Positions 1-10,671 of a stretch of DNA of 64,000 nucleotides are shown here, in pieces. Source of the DNA: Lantana camara (taxonomy: Eukaryota; Streptophyta; Magnoliopsida; Lamiales; Verbenaceae). The notes beneath the pieces are model-generated. The model made no database searches and was not told the origin of the DNA. It worked only from the letters and a program-made list of their open reading frames with translations. A program made the translations under genes and the position numbers. The DNA is taken from positions 100,665,001-100,729,000 of the forward strand of contig CM074861.1 in the NCBI GenBank assembly GCA_037501455.1, read 5' to 3'. The number at the start of each line of letters is the position of its first letter. Within the stretch, counting starts at the first letter, position 1.

Positions 1-166
1 TTTGAATGAAACCAAAAATGTAATTTTCCAATAACACTTCACATTGTGAACAAGGAATTTATGGAGTGAGATTAAATGAGAATTAAGAAGGGAAGTGCTT
101 ATAAATTAATGGAATCTATGGCCTACAATCCTCTCAATTTCCCAACTCTCTCTCCAAACCAAAACG
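1..166. other. Host intergenic flank, no gene seen
   Basis: AT-rich single-copy-looking sequence before the MITE-like element. No supported reading frame, RNA gene or repeat could be recognised. It is the left host flank of the nested transposon block that runs to 37002. Confidence 0.5.
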
Positions 167-377
167 GTTTAGGGAGTGTTTGCAAACTCTAAAAATAAGC
201 ACTTATGATATAAGTCGTTATTTTCAGCAGTTTTGGAGTGTTTGGAACACCCTATTCTGCTTATTTTAAGCATAAATAAGCCAGAATCCAGAAGCAGCCC
301 AGGGCATGCTTCTGGATTCTGCTTATGCATATTCAGTTTTTTGTCGTTAATTAAAGTTTGTTTTAGACAATAATATC
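167..377. mobile_element. Left half of a MITE-like element, split by elements A and B
   Basis: The left end reads AGGGAGTGTTTGCAAACTCT and the right end near 37510-37530, reverse complemented, reads AGGGGGTATTTACAAACTCT (17 of 20 match). The two halves are separated only by retrotransposons A and B. Inside lies a 15-bp perfect inverted repeat, 282-296 with 307-321, with a 10-nt loop. A clean target-site duplication could not be fixed, so class (hAT-like by the end sequence) is an inference. Confidence 0.4.
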
Positions 378-1222
378 TGATAGGGCCAAAACACGCTCGT
401 CCCACATGTGGACACATGGTAGCAAGAGAACGTAACACGTGGCTTCCTCAAGACTAAGGTATTTATCAACAAGCGCCCCCAAAAATCCACAAGCATCACG
501 AGCGCTAAAATCCCAGATCAATGCGTGTCCCCTCCGTTATGTGACGAGTAACCACCATGGCCGCTCTTCAACGAGCGCTCCTCACACAACGGGAAAAAAG
601 CCCCAGATTATCCCAAAAGCCCTTTACAAGCGCTATTTTCCTTCAGGGAAGCTCCCATTCCCCCTCATGGCACGAACCTTGGTCTTCATCCCCTAGCGGA
701 CTCACTGGCCACAGAGGCTCACGGTTGACACGAGCGTGCTCGTAGCCCTCGTTACCAACCCCCAAAACGGCTCTCTGACACCAACAACACACCCGCGTAC
801 CTGTCACTGTTGCCCGTACTACATTGGCACTAGCTTTTGCAGAAGATTCCTCCTAGGTTTCTCTTATAACGCTACGTGTTAAGGCAACATTCGGCCAGGA
901 CCACATGGTGCAAATGACCAAAGGGTCCCTGACCCTCAACTATAAATAAGCTAGTTCATCTCCTTCACTGTAAGGAATCTCCATTACTGCAACTTCACAT
1001 TTCGCATATACTCTCTTTCGGATCATCAACAGACTTGACCGTCGGAGAGTCAAACTAGAAATCACCCCCAGTTCCCCCAGCTTGGCTGTCTGACCTCTGT
1101 TTCTTTGGTGTTTGTCCTAGCAGGTTGAACCTACCATCTTTTCCGGCGATCACCATTGGTCTCCCCACCTTTAAACAAATTCTAAAGTGATTGGACTCTG
1201 TACCCCATATTCAGACCCTTCA
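378..1222 (+). repeat. 5' LTR of element A
   Basis: 845 bp, TG...CA bounded. It matches the 3' LTR at 14206-15020 except for scattered substitutions and a segment of about 30 bp, around 870-900 here, missing from the 3' copy. This divergence makes A clearly older than element F. The short motif GAGCG/CGCTC recurs in it. Confidence 0.92.
941..948 (+). promoter_or_regulatory. TATA box of the element A LTR
   Basis: TATAAATA follows CCCTCAAC. Equivalent boxes sit at 14739-14746 in the other A LTR, 15577-15584 (TATATATA) and 36718-36725 in the B LTRs, and 56572-56579 on the minus strand in the E LTR. Conservation at the same LTR position across elements supports a pol II start about 30 bp downstream. 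Confidence 0.7.
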
Positions 1223-1226
1223 TTTT

Positions 1227-1244
1227 TGGCGCCGTCTGTGGGAA
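1227..1244 (+). other. Primer-binding site of element A
   Basis: TGGCGCCGTCTGTGGGAA starts four bases after the 5' LTR. The same site follows the B LTR at 15862 and lies on the minus strand of F at 47940-47925. The first 8 bases equal a plant tRNA-Asp site (compare 3601); the rest differ, so the primer tRNA is not assigned here. Confidence 0.85.
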
Positions 1245-2156
1245 AACCGTTCTCAGTTCATCTCTCTCTTTTTGCTAGTTGAAAAACAAACACCTAACAC
1301 CTTCCTAACCATGGTAGCTACAAGATCTGGAGTTGTGGGAGGAGGAGATGATCCTTCCCATGATGCCAATATCGCCACAATTCCATCTGCAGTCACTGGT
1401 AGAGCACCACCCGCCGGAGGTGTGCCTCCGCTTATAGAATCAATGACTCCGCCACCAGCACCGCCCGCTTCTAGCGCCGTTGGAGGTGCTCAACTCCCAT
1501 CTCTTCCACAACCCCCCCAGAATCAGTGGGTTCATTCTCATGTGAATTCAGGAGGGCAACACTACATGATGTCGCCTCCAGGATATACGCTCACGCCCTC
1601 CATCATGATGCCACCAATTCAACCTTACCATGCCGGCCAGATCCAACTCCCAGTAGTAATTCCTAGGAAGGTTGAAGGGGTGGAATTGCCGCCCTTGACT
1701 CCTCAGCAACTGCGAGCCTTACACACCCAGTGCGAGATTCAAGCAGCCCAGAATGCATGGGAGAAATTCCATTCCCTGTACTTTCCTCCTGGGCAAACCG
1801 CCCATATAGCTTCGCCCTTGGGGGGGAATACAGGGGCATCCCCTCCTGCAGGCTCAGGCCGTGTTGAGGGCTCAGCCACCGCCTCCACCCACGAAAGATA
1901 AAGAAGCTCCCAACCTAGGGGGAGTCGAGCGTCCCCAAGCGGACAAGGGCAAGGAGCCCATCAAAAGGATTGATGTCGATGAAGAGGTCCACTCTCGGGC
2001 ATCAAAACAAGGGCCACAAGCCTCCCACCGAGGGAGCCAGGTAAGAAGAGAAAATCTTAACCTCCTCGTGGCTGTGCAAGACCAGCTGCAGGAGTTGCAG
2101 GATACGGTGGGACAGCTCTCAGGAGCGCGATCCCAAGTCCCCCACGCTGGGGACGA

Positions 2157-3594
2157 TGTTAGGTTTATTCTATACCTTTATTTGAGCATGTTTTATGTCA
2201 TGATTTGACGGATTTTAGGCCTTATATTGTTATAATTGCTCTTATTTCAGGTATATTATGCTCGGAGTTGGTTCATGATGAAACGGGGCAAGAAACGAGA
2301 GTTTAGATGCCGAGAATGATCAAAAAGTGTGAAGATTCATATTTTCCCGCGCATGGAGGATGGGAACGGCCCTTCCAAGCCCTTTGTATTTTGGGAAGGG
2401 CCGTTCCGGAAAGTCAGCATTTTCCCCTTGACCGAGGATGGGAACGGCCACTCCCGTCCCAAGCCTTTCCTGGGAACGGCCGTTCCCAGCAGCGCTGGCA
2501 TTCATGGGCGAGGCCGTTCCGCAGGCCGTTCCGGGAGAGCTTTGGTGGACTATTTAAGGCGGTTTTCAGCATTTAACTAAGGAGGCTCATCTAGGGTTTA
2601 ATTTAGGGTTAATTTAGAAGTCTCTTCTAGCTTTATCTTTGATCTTTAGAGCTTTAATTAGATTGTAGTTGTTAATTCCTTTCTAGAACAATCATTTCCT
2701 TTATTTTCAGTCCTAGTTAGATTTAATTGCTTTAAGTTTGATACTAATATCTCTAGTTTTGGAACTTGTTCATATTTTTGAGAGTTTTGTTCTTGATATT
2801 TAATATTTGGTTTAATTCAATGAATATGCATATTTTCAGTATGATCTCTTTTATTTCCTTGCTTTCTAGTGTTAATATGAGTGGCTAATTTCTTGGGCAA
2901 AAGGGGGGTGATGAATTATGTAGGGTAAGTGTTTGATGAAATGCCTAGGTGGGACTACTTGATCTTATGCTTGTGAAATTGTTTTGCTTGCATGTTTAAG
3001 CTTGATCACCTTAGATATGAACTCAGATTTGCATGCTAATCGAGAGATTGTATGTTAATTGGATGAAATTTCACAACACTTAAGTTTTAGGTATAAAGAC
3101 ATTTAGCCTAATCTTGAGCAATCAAGCAATAGAGTAACCGGGCCAAGCCGCTAGTTATTTTGTTGCACTAGTCTTGTTTGATTGATCTAATTAATGAGCT
3201 AATGACCACGAGAGTAGGCTTTAGACTTTGATTAGGTACACGCACTTGACTTCGAGAGGAGCTTGTGTATACTTTAGTGATTAGGATTGTGAGATCCTTG
3301 TCCCATTAAAGCACTAATTGAACACGAACCTTGCATGATCATTACTACCTCATTGCCACTTAGTTAACTTGGTTAATTGCTACTCTATTCGCTTCCTAGT
3401 TGGTTCTAGTTTGTTAATCTTAGTTAACTTTCATTTCCGTTAGTAGTTAATTCACTCCATCACTCGTTTTGGTCTATAGATTGGTGAAAACATTAGGTAA
3501 TTGATTGATTTACTCCTCCCCGTGGATTCGACCCCTTTTGCTACATTGACTTATTGATGCTTACACTTGGGCTTTAGTAAAACATATCTCAACA
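2157..3594 (+). repeat. 5' LTR of element D
   Basis: It begins TGTTAGGTTT and ends ATCTCAACA, six bases before the primer-binding site. Its first half (2350-2535) holds several near-palindromes of the form GGGAACGGCCGTTCCC. No second copy exists in the window, so its exact ends are inferred from TG/CA, the duplication and the primer site. Confidence 0.8.
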
Positions 3595-3600
3595 AGTTTT

Positions 3601-3617
3601 TGGCGCCGTTGCCGGGG
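3601..3617 (+). other. Primer-binding site of element D (tRNA-Asp type)
   Basis: TGGCGCCGTTGCCGGGG is the complement of the 3' end of plant tRNA-Asp, the primer typical of Athila-lineage elements. It lies six bases after the LTR. Confidence 0.85.
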
Positions 3618-3717
3618 AGGCGTTTAAATCACCCTTACCGATTGTTAGTAACTAGTGAATTAGACCTTTAGTTTTATTTGAATTTGATGCTTGTTTGTCT
3701 CTTGTAGGTTCTTGTGC

Positions 3718-4492
3718 ATGAGAAGAGCTAAAAGTTGGGAGAATTTGAAACATTATCCGGATATCGAAAAGAAACTTCGTGCATTAAGGAAGGAAAGGAG
3801 ACAAGAGGCATCAACCCCGATTCAAATGGAAGATTTTAATGCAAATGATGCCCTTAATGGGGCAAATAGAGGGCAAAGACCACCACCACAACCACAACAA
3901 CCACCCCTTAACCAACCACCACAACCACCTCAAAGACAAATTCGGGAGTATGCCATGCCTAGCATGGAGCATATTCAACAGAATATGGGAAGACCGGGAG
4001 TTGGTGCAAATCATTTCGAAATCAAGCCGGCCTACATCTCACTTCTACAACAAAATCAATTCAACGGATTTGCTACGGAGGACCCTATATCACACGTTAA
4101 TTGGTTTGTGGAGGTGTGTGATACATTCAAACTCAACAATGTGCCCGAGGAAGCTATTAGAATTCGACTCTTTCCATTCTCTTTGAGGGATAGGGCGAAG
4201 GCTTGGCATAGTGCTCTTCCGTATGAGACTAAGGGATCATGGTCTTTATTGTCTCAAGCCTTCTTGGATAAGTTTTTCCCGCACGCTAAAACGGTTAAGC
4301 TCCGGAATGAAATCACTTCATTTCGACAATATGAAGGAGAAACCTTATACGAAGCGTGGGAACGGTTTAAGGAATTACAAAGAAAGTGCCCTCACCATGG
4401 ATGCGAAAATTGGAAGCTAGTCCAATCATTCTATGGAGGAATCTCCCAAGCTTTGAAGGTCATGATTGACTCCGCCGCGGGGGGCGCTATAA
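3718..4492 (+). pseudogene. gag: Athila-type gag, 3'-truncated (element D)
   Basis: The frame opens at ATG 3718; an in-frame ATG at 3691 gives a less likely leader. About 258 codons remain: a basic N-terminus, a Pro/Gln-rich stretch near residues 60-85 (QPQQPPLNQPPQPPQR), then the gag core with PFSLRDRAKAWHSALP, FRQYEGETLYEAWERFKEL and CPHHGCENWKLVQSFY, ending in DSAAGGA. These motifs are typical of Athila gag. At 4492 the frame runs into element A and stops at 4501-4503. The zinc knuckle and all of pol are missing. Confidence 0.85.
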
Positions 4493-5459
4493 GACGAGCG
4501 TGAAAAAGCCAAAGACGTTCGACGCAACATCCGCCAACAGCATGTTCCCCGCCATGTGGAACAGGAAGGAAATTTCGGATGTTACAACCACCATCCGCTC
4601 GCAAAAGGGTCTCCCCTTGTGGAAGAAGTCTTGGTAGCCCAAGCTGGCATGGGCAAGGTCCCGACATCAGTCAACCTCTACGACGGGACCACTGACCCAG
4701 CAGAGCATCTGGACCATTTTTTGCATCTAATGCACTTGTACGAGCACTCTAGCCATTACTGGGCCAAAGTGTTTGTTACTTCCCTCGTGGGAATGGCCCA
4801 AGAGTGGTACAAGCATCTTCCGCCAGGCTCGATCCACTCCTACGGTGAGCTCACAAACGCCTTCCTAAAGCACTTTAATTCCTTGAAGGCTCTTGTCACC
4901 GCACCCACTACGCTGTATAACCTAATTCAGGGCAAGTATGAATCCCTTCGGTCATTCTTCGCCCGTTTCAACAAGGAGGTGCTGCTAGTAGAGAGACCGT
5001 CCATGGATTTCCTGATACACGTCCTTTTCAAAGCCTGCAATCATAAGCAATACGTGAGTAAGAAATTTGTTGATTCCATTGTGAAGAAACGCCCCACATC
5101 TCTCATGGTAATGAGGGAGATAGCCGAGCCCTACTTCGCGCTCGAAGACATGTACAGGTCCAATGCTCAAAGGTATTTCAGACCCTCTAAAAGCGAACGA
5201 GGGCGAGAGGAGCCTCCTCACAGAGAGCGCCGTATGTCACCTCCTCCTCCATGGAGACTAGAGCGTGTCCCTCTTAACAGGCCTATCTCGGAAGTTTACG
5301 CCTTGTCTTACAAGAAACTCTTCAAAAGGCCCACGAAGATGAAGGAGACGGAGGCATTAAGGCGCTCGAACAAGTACTGTGCTTTCCATAAGCAAAGGGG
5401 GCACGATACGGATGAATGCCGCCAACTGGAGGTTGAAATTCAAAGGCTCATCGCTGGGG

Positions 5460-6791
5460 GGCCACTTGAAGGAGTTCGTTAAGATGTTGGAGCGTTATGA
5501 TGAGCGCTGCAACGAGCGGGGAAGGGAAAGGAGAATAAGCTACTCGCGCTCAAGGAGTCCACGAGGGCGCGGCCCCACAGAGAGTAGCCACCGTGGCAAA
5601 GGGAAGACTCCAGAGCAAGAAAACACCCCCTTCGCGGTTATCAACATGAAAGCAGGGGGATCCTCAGGGGGAGACTCGAACGCTTCACGACGACCGTTCA
5701 TCCGGAGTTATGATCAACACCCCTCGGAACCTAAGTCAGTCTATACCATCCGAGAATCCAGGGACGACCGCTCAAAGGAACATGATGTGATAGGATTTAT
5801 AGATAAGGACTTAGAACATATTGTAACACCCCATGGGGTTAGTGAAACCTCTGACTGCCCCATGGTGGTTAGCTTAGATGTCCACAATCACATTGTAAAG
5901 AGGGTGTTAGTGGATAGTGAAAGCTCTGTTAACGTTTTGCCCTACACCACGTTCCAAAAAATGAATGTTACCAACATCCCGCTCGAACCCCTCAAAACAG
6001 CCCTCATTGGCTTTGGAGGTTCTGAGGTTGTCCCACAAGGGCAAATTCGCTTGGCTACTTCATTCGGCCGAGCCCCACAACGCAAAACGCTCATGGTCAC
6101 CTATGCGGCGATAGAAATTGACATCCCATACAACATCATAATCGGGCGACCGACCCTTGTAGACTTCAAATCGATTATCTCCACTTACCACCAGAAAATC
6201 AAATTCCCCACCCCCGAGGGTGTCGGAGAAGTTTTATGCAATGTACGAGAGGCTTGGGAATGCTACATGCTATCTCTCAGAAAGCCTAAAACAGAGAAAG
6301 CATTTCAAATTGGGTCCACCAAGAAATCCATTGATTTCCCCAATCTGGACGAGGATGGTCCCGTGCGAAAGAGGGCTAAGATGAACAGAAAGAAGAACAA
6401 AAAGAAGGATCCCAACGCCGATAGCTCCCTCGAAAATGTTCCACCAGGAACAGTGGAAGAGTCCTCCTCTGAAGGGGATGAGCACGATAGGAGCGAGCCT
6501 CTTAATGATGGACGTTTAACAGGAAAGAAGAGAGCGCTTGAGCTCCCCCGTCCAGAGATGAGGATCGAGCCCTCAGAAAAATTCCTTACTATTGAGCTAG
6601 AACCAGGGAACAAGGATAAAACTACCCAGATTGGGTCCAACCTCTCTGGACCCTCGCAGATCATGATGATTGACTTCCTCAGAGAAAATGTTGACGTTTT
6701 TGCATGGAAAGCATCTGACCTTACTGGGATTGACCCAAGCATCATGGTCCACAGGCTCAATGTGGACCCCTCGTTTAAGCCAATAAAGTAG
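5460..6791 (+). pseudogene. Element A protease and linker, ends in a stop
   Basis: This frame continues gag after the frameshift. It has an Arg/Ser-rich stretch (SYSRSRSPRGRG), a retropepsin region (KRVLVDSESSVNVLP, then IPYNIIIGRP) and a Lys-rich linker (KMNRKKNKKKDP). The protease active site, normally D-S/T-G, reads DSE because codon 5919-5921 is GAA; element B has GGA (Gly) there, so the enzyme is probably dead. The frame ends at TAG 6789-6791, where B has CAG. Confidence 0.85.
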
Positions 6792-9771
6792 AAGAAGCGA
6801 GATGTACATGGTTTTAGGAGAAAAGTTATTGAGGAAGAAGTTAAAAAGCTCCTCGAGGCCCAATAATCGAGCCCATATTGTATCCTGAATGGTTGTGTAA
6901 CGTGGTATTGGTGCCCAAGAGCGCAAATAAATGGCGCATGTGCAGTGACTTCATTGATCTTAACAAGGCTTGCCCTAAGGATCCTTACCCATTGCCCCGT
7001 ATAGACCAGTTGGTGGATTCGACCGTAGGATGCGAACTCATGAGTATGATGGATGTCTTTCAAGGGTACTATCAAATCTTTATGGCCCCAGAAGACCGCC
7101 CCAAAACTTCATTTGTTGTCCACCTGGGTGTATATTGCTTCTTGGTCATGCCTTTCGGGCTCAAGAACGCTGGAGCCACTTATCAGCGCCTTGTCAACAA
7201 GATGTTTGAGAAAGAAATTGGAGGATCCATGGAAGTGTACGTCGATGATATGATTGTTAACAGCGAGCGTCAAGGCTCGCACTTGGAGGATCTCAAGCGT
7301 ACTTTTGCCATTCTGCGCCAGTATGAAATGAAATTAAATCCTTCAAAGTGTACTTTTGGAGTACGAGGGGGAAAATTCTTAGGCTACATGGTCAGTCAGA
7401 GGGGGATTGAAGCCAATCCCAAAAAAATCAAGGCTATCTTGGACATCCCCTCCCCTCGTAATCTCAGGGAAGAGCAAGTGCTAGTAGGGAAAATCATTTC
7501 TTTGAACAGATTCATCTCGCGCTCGGCAGATAGAAACCTTCCTTTCTTCAAAATTTTGCGAAATGCACGAAATTTTGCTTGGACTAAAGAATGTGAAAAA
7601 GCATTGCGAGACTCGAAAGTCCGTTATTAACAAAACCCATTGAAGGTGAAAGGTTGTTTATTTACCTCTCTGTTTCCACAGAAGCAACGAGCGTGGTTCT
7701 AATAGCCATACGAGAATGTAAGCATTTGCCTGTTTATTATTTATGCAAAACATTGCAAGGGGCCGAGAGGAAGTACTTGGAAATCGAGAAATTTGCATTC
7801 GCCCTCATCAATGCATCAAGACGATTGAGGCCGTACTTCCAAGCACACTCAATAACTGTCCTCACTGATCAGCCTCTGAAGCAGGTGCTGTCCAAACCAG
7901 ATGTGTCGGGAAGATTGATAAAATGGGCCATTGAGTTGAGCCAGTTTGACTTAAGTTTCGAGCCCAGAACTGCTATACAAGCGCAGGTTGTAGCGGATTT
8001 GCTGGTTGAGCGCTTCGGTTTAGAACCTGTTGTTCTAAAGAACGATGGTCTATGGGTCCTGCACACGGATGGTTCCTCAACCTCTCAAGGGGGAGGAGCA
8101 GGGGTAACCCTTAGAGACCCCAACAGAATTGAGTTAGACTTTGCAATCAGGTTGGATTTCTAGGTCACCAATAACGAGGCAGAATATGAAGCCCTTGTTC
8201 AAGGATTGGAAATTGTTTTTCAAAACGGAGCCTCCAGAATTACCGCCTATGTGGATTCACAATTAATTGCGAGCCAGATTGAAGGAACTTGTGAGGCTCG
8301 AGAAACCACCATGGTGCAGTATTTGAGCAAAGCCAAGGAAATTATTGGGAAGTTCAAAGAATTCCATCTACTCCAGGTCCCACGGGCAAAAAATGAGCGC
8401 GCCGACGCTCTATCAAAATTTGCCTCGGCCTTAGAAGGTATCAGTCAGTGCTCCGTTACATTTCTTAGAACTGAAGAGCCTCTGATAAAAGAGTAGGGCA
8501 CCAAGAGAGCGGTAGCCATGATTGATCTGTACGAGCCGTGCTGGCTTGATGATATTGTAAGATTTCTTAGAGATAACGTTTGTCCCACTGACAAAGTGGA
8601 GGCCCGGAAAGTCAGAAACAAGGTCCCTCGGTTTTCTTTAGACTCTGAAGGGAGATTATTCAAGAAGTCATTTCAAGGACCCCCGATGAGATGTTTAAGG
8701 CCCTCGCAAGCTAAAGAAACGCTCAAGCTTATTCACAATGGAAGCTGTGGAAATCATTCAGGAGGGGGTATCCTCGCAAAAAAGGTCCTGAGGAGTGGGT
8801 TTTATTGGCCTACAGTTCTCCAAGACGCCATTGAGTTCTCCAGGAAATGCCATAAGTGTCAATTTCACTTTAACCTCCCTCAACTGCCAGCCGCTCAGAT
8901 GGTCCCTATAGATGTCTCATGGCCCTTTGACCAATGGGGGATCGATATTGTGGGTCCCTTGCCTATTGCGGTCGGACAGAAGAAGTTTGTCATTTTAGCT
9001 GTTGATTATTTTACCAAATGGGTCGAGGCTGAAGCCATAGCAAAGATTACTTTCAGGGTCGTGAGGGACTTCATTTGGAAAAACATTATCTGCAGATATG
9101 GCATACCAAGGGTGCTCATTTCAGACAATGGGTACCAGTTCATAGCAGCTGACACACGAGAATAGTGTTCAGAGTTGGGTATTGAGCAACGTTTTACTTC
9201 TGTAGGTCATCCCTAAGCCAATGGACAAGCAGAAGTCACCAACAGGGTCATTTTGCAGCATCTGAAAACCATGCTAGAAAGCAAAAAGAGTGAATGGGCA
9301 GAGGAATTGCAAGGGACAATATGGGCTTATCGCACTACTCCACGAGCGGCTACTGGCGAGACACCTTTCGCGCTCGTATATGGGTCAGAACCAATGATAC
9401 CTGCGGAGATTGCACAAGAATCCGCTCGGGTAGCATACTTTGAACATAAAGCCAACGAGGAGAGTAGGGCACTGGAATTAGATCTCGTGGATGGAAAGAG
9501 GGATAAGGTATGGGCACTCATCCATCAATACAAAGCTTCTGCCGCTCGACAATATAACAAAAGGGTAAAGGAAAGAACTTTTTAGTTGGGGGACTGGGTC
9601 CTCAAGAAAGTGGAAGTCTCAAGGCATTTGGGCAAGCTAGATCCCAACTGGGAAGGTCCGTTCAAAGTTATACAAATACGGGAAAACAACACATACACGC
9701 TTGAGTCACTGCAGGGCGAGCGTTTCCCACGCCCTTGGAACACATGCAACCTCAAACGGTTCTATGTTTGA
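6792..9771 (+). pseudogene. pol: Element A pol: RT, RNase H, archaeal-type RNase H, integrase remnants
   Basis: Pieces of one pol frame align throughout with the intact pol of element B. RT motifs remain (KACPKDPYPLPRID, SMMDVFQGYYQI, YVDDMIV). After a frameshift near 6860 and a deletion near 7610 come RNase H (7654-8000), the second, archaeal-type RNase H (HTDGSSTSQGGGAGV) and integrase (zinc-binding HNGSCGNH and CHKCQFH, then DIVGPLP, SDNG, NGQAEVTN). In-frame stops lie at 8161, 8494, 9163, 9214 and 9583; each replaces a Gln or Trp codon of B. The end motif NLKRFYV and TGA at 9769-9771 match the end of B pol. Confidence 0.9.
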
Positions 9772-10089
9772 GTTTATTTTGTAAAGTATGAAGCATATGT
9801 TATTTCTCCAGAAATTTATAATGAAAATTGCTCCTCTCATTCATTTCATCTGAGTATGCAGGCTACTGAGAATTCTCTCTTAGGATCTTAAACCCAAGGG
9901 GCATGAATTTCCTCGTGATTTAGGAATCGGCATAACTCCACAAGCGTGCTTATCCAGCACCTCTAAGGATATGCCCAAAGTCCACCCCGTACGCACGAGC
10001 ATCCTAGTAGGCCTGGGTAGCCTATACTATGGGCACCTAGCGCTCGAAAATAGGACTCGCTACGCAATTGTATTTTGCAGGTATTAAAG
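9772..10089 (+). other. Spacer between pol and hairpin array, element A
   Basis: Non-coding; no recognisable gene. GAGCG/CGCTC-containing words occur (for example AGCGCTCGAAAATAG). The equivalent stretch in B is 22040-22629. Confidence 0.6.
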
Positions 10090-10404
10090 CAAAATTTTCA
10101 CAAGTCTTGAACGAGGGCAACCTCCCAGTAAGACCCTTGTGATTACTCAAGACTTAGTAAAATTTTCACAAGTCTTAAATGAGGGCTGTCTCCCAGTAAG
10201 ACCCTCGTGATTACTCAAGACTTAGTGAAATTTTCCAAGTTTTAAAGCAAAATTTTCGCAAGTCTTGAACAAGGGCAACCTCCCAGTAAGACCCTCGTGA
10301 TTACTCAAGACTTAGTAAAATTTTCCAGGTTTTAAAGCAAAATTTTCACAAGTCTTGAACAAGGGCAGCATCCCAGCAAGACCCTCATAGTTACTCAAGA
10401 CTTA
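10090..10404. repeat. Tandem hairpin array, element A (4 copies)
   Basis: Four copies begin at 10091, 10159, 10249 and 10339 (steps of 68, 90 and 90 bases). Each carries AAGTCTTGAACGAGGG followed after about 20 bases by CCCTCGTG...CAAGACTT, so each unit can fold on itself. It lies between the end of pol (+) and the end of the antisense gene (-). A matching 90-bp array is found in element B. Confidence 0.85.
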
Positions 10405-10671
10405 GCTAAAACAATGCATATTTTACCAAGCATGTTACCCAGAATCTTAGCATCATGAGATTTTATTACAACAAGCGCAAGGTAAAAATCTCACAATCAA
10501 ATAACACAAGGAAATAAAGGGAGACTCTATTAAGAAAGGAAAGATCTTCATTAATCAAAGCTTCCTTAGAAAGCTACAAAACAAGGGTACATGGGCCCAT
10601 AACATTCTTACAAAAGTAAATACTGAGCGGAAATAAAGAGGAATTACAACATAAGCAAATGAAGGAAATCA

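Larger units (their letters stand above)
2157..4492 (+). mobile_element. Element D: Athila-type Ty3/gypsy fragment, one LTR plus gag
   Basis: A 1438-bp LTR (2157-3594, TGTTAG...CAACA), a perfect tRNA-Asp primer-binding site and the first part of an Athila-type gag are inserted in element A gag. The right end stops inside gag, at GGCGCTATAA, with no RT, integrase or 3' LTR. The 5-bp word GACGA lies on both sides (2152-2156 and 4493-4497), and removing D plus one copy rejoins A in a way that aligns with element B. It is younger than A. Confidence 0.8.
1311..5482 (+). pseudogene. gag: Element A gag, interrupted by element D
   Basis: The start at ATG 1311 gives an N-terminus MVATRSG that parallels MVTTRSG of element B. 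The N-terminal part is proline-rich. A frameshift lies between about 1805 (a run of seven G) and 1860. Element D then splits the frame at 2156/2157, and gag resumes after 4493-4497. The second half holds a retrotransposon gag core (motifs DPAEHLDHFLHLMHLYEHSS and WAKVFVTSLVGMAQEWYK) and a CxFHKxxGHDTDEC zinc-knuckle-like motif near 5377-5415. An extra G near 5460, relative to element B, shifts the frame before the protease. The product would be the capsid polyprotein; it cannot be made intact. Confidence 0.85.

Noticed and set aside
3601..3617. tRNA-Asp-like sequence
   Set aside because: Only the complement of the tRNA 3' end is present; it is a primer-binding site and not a tRNA gene.
6305..7075. 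256-codon minus-strand frame opposite element A protease/RT
   Set aside because: It lies opposite clear pol sequence, has no recognisable motif and the matching B frame is split into shorter ones; a shadow.
10090..10404. Regular repeats resembling a CRISPR array
   Set aside because: Plant nuclear context, 90-bp units with near-identical spacers, no cas genes, and internal self-complementarity; this is a tandem repeat in a retrotransposon.
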